A stretch of 6,359 bases of DNA from the NCBI GenBank assembly GCA_003218735.1, contig QHOJ01000104.1, forward strand, positions 1 through 6,359, given 5' to 3'. This stretch comes from Verrucomicrobiota bacterium (GTDB taxonomy: Bacteria; Verrucomicrobiota; Verrucomicrobiia; Chthoniobacterales; UBA10450). This document shows positions 5,897-6,359 of this stretch, piece by piece; positions within the stretch are counted from its first letter, which is position 1, and each line of letters opens with the position of its first letter. The notes under the pieces are model-generated. The model did not search any database, was not told the origin of the DNA, and saw only the letters and a program-made list of their open reading frames with translations. The position numbers and the translations under genes are program-made.

Positions 5897-6359
5897 TTGA
5901 TACGGAAGATAGTCTGTCGATCGTTACTGGCACTATTCTGCATCGCGCGGGCTTATGCCCAAGCAGGGCCGGTTGCCGTGCCGCCAGCGGGAAAACTTTA
6001 TCATGGATTTTATTGGGGCGGTGTTGGAACTGACGAACACGATCCGACCGAACACGATGTCACGCCAGGTGACGTCGCGCGTTACGAGCAAGCAGTCGGC
6101 AAACAAACCGCCTGGATTTATTTCTCCGATAACTGGTTTGAATCACGAAAATTTCCAGCTGTCATGTGCGGCTGGATTCGAGATCGCAAGAAAGTTCCGT
6201 ATATCCGGTTGATGCTGCGTTCGAATGTCGATCAGCGGCATTCGGAGAAAACCTTTTCGCTGGGCAAGATTATCGCTGGAGATTTCGATGTCGATCTTCG
6301 CGCTTGGGCGCAGGATGCGAAGAATTTCGGATCGCCCATTTTGATCGAATGGGGCACGG
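5897..6359 (+). CDS. secreted glycoside hydrolase, probably GH26-like (3' end outside window)
   Basis: First 154 residues of an exported enzyme, likely a polysaccharide-degrading (beta-mannanase-type) hydrolase. A TAG stop is in frame at 5885-5887, and the only plausible start after it is TTG at 5897, preceded by GTAGG 8 bases upstream. This start gives a textbook signal peptide: RK at 3-4, a hydrophobic core at 9-17, cleavage after AYA (21). There is no in-frame ATG until residue 90, inside the domain. The mature part starts with LYHGFYWGG (34-42), then WIYFSDNW (73-80), VPYIRLMLRS (100-109), GDFDVDLRAWAQDAKNFGSPILIEWG (from 128), a layout like the first beta strands of a GH26 TIM barrel, where a conserved acid/base Glu usually follows the last of these strands. 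That residue is outside the window. Family assignment is by pattern recall; another (beta/alpha)8 hydrolase family is possible. Confidence 0.7.
   Translation, partial: MIRKIVCRSLLALFCIARAYAQAGPVAVPPAGKLYHGFYWGGVGTDEHDPTEHDVTPGDVARYEQAVGKQTAWIYFSDNWFESRKFPAVMCGWIRDRKKVPYIRLMLRSNVDQRHSEKTFSLGKIIAGDFDVDLRAWAQDAKNFGSPILIEWGT

Noticed and set aside
5955..6212. 85-residue plus-strand frame beginning at ATG 5955
   Set aside because: It overlaps the hydrolase frame, has no recognisable domain, and the other frame has a signal peptide and enzyme-like strands.

Overview
The window (about 54% GC by eye, densely packed) looks like chromosomal DNA of a free-living Gram-negative-type bacterium. The gene content and protein style (a DUF5069 protein, a DUF3667 zinc-ribbon membrane protein, a TolB-like propeller, a secreted GH26-like hydrolase, a CAT-type amino acid permease) suggest a soil or freshwater Verrucomicrobiota member, perhaps near Chthoniobacterales/Spartobacteria. 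That placement is inferred from general knowledge of family distribution; nothing here proves it. There are no RNA genes, insertion sequences, CRISPR arrays or phage genes.

Layout: (1) 1-1484 (+): the 3' part of alaS, covering the editing domain and the C-terminal domain; the aminoacylation domain lies before the window. (2) 1499-3540 (-): a two-gene unit. A zinc-ribbon, multi-pass membrane protein (DUF3667 family) comes first and a secreted PD40/TolB-like beta-propeller protein second, joined by an ATGA stop/start overlap. (3) 3541-3707: a divergent intergenic region with a cluster of ACGT-centred palindromes, one resembling a LacI-family operator. (4) 3708-5294 (+): an APC-superfamily, CAT-type amino acid transporter with a GTG start. 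(5) 5317-5772 (-): a DUF5069 protein of unknown function. (6) 5773-5896: a short divergent intergenic region with an inverted repeat. (7) 5897-6359 (+): the 5' end of a secreted glycoside-hydrolase-like gene, probably GH26, which begins at TTG and runs off the window.

The genes alternate as convergent pairs (gaps of 14 and 22 bases) and divergent pairs (167 and 124 bases). Apart from the coupled DUF3667/propeller pair they appear to be independent transcription units with unrelated jobs: translation quality control, envelope or unknown function, amino acid uptake, unknown, and polysaccharide degradation. I found no coherent new multi-gene system. The best candidates for new biology are the coupled membrane/propeller pair and the palindrome cluster in front of it.
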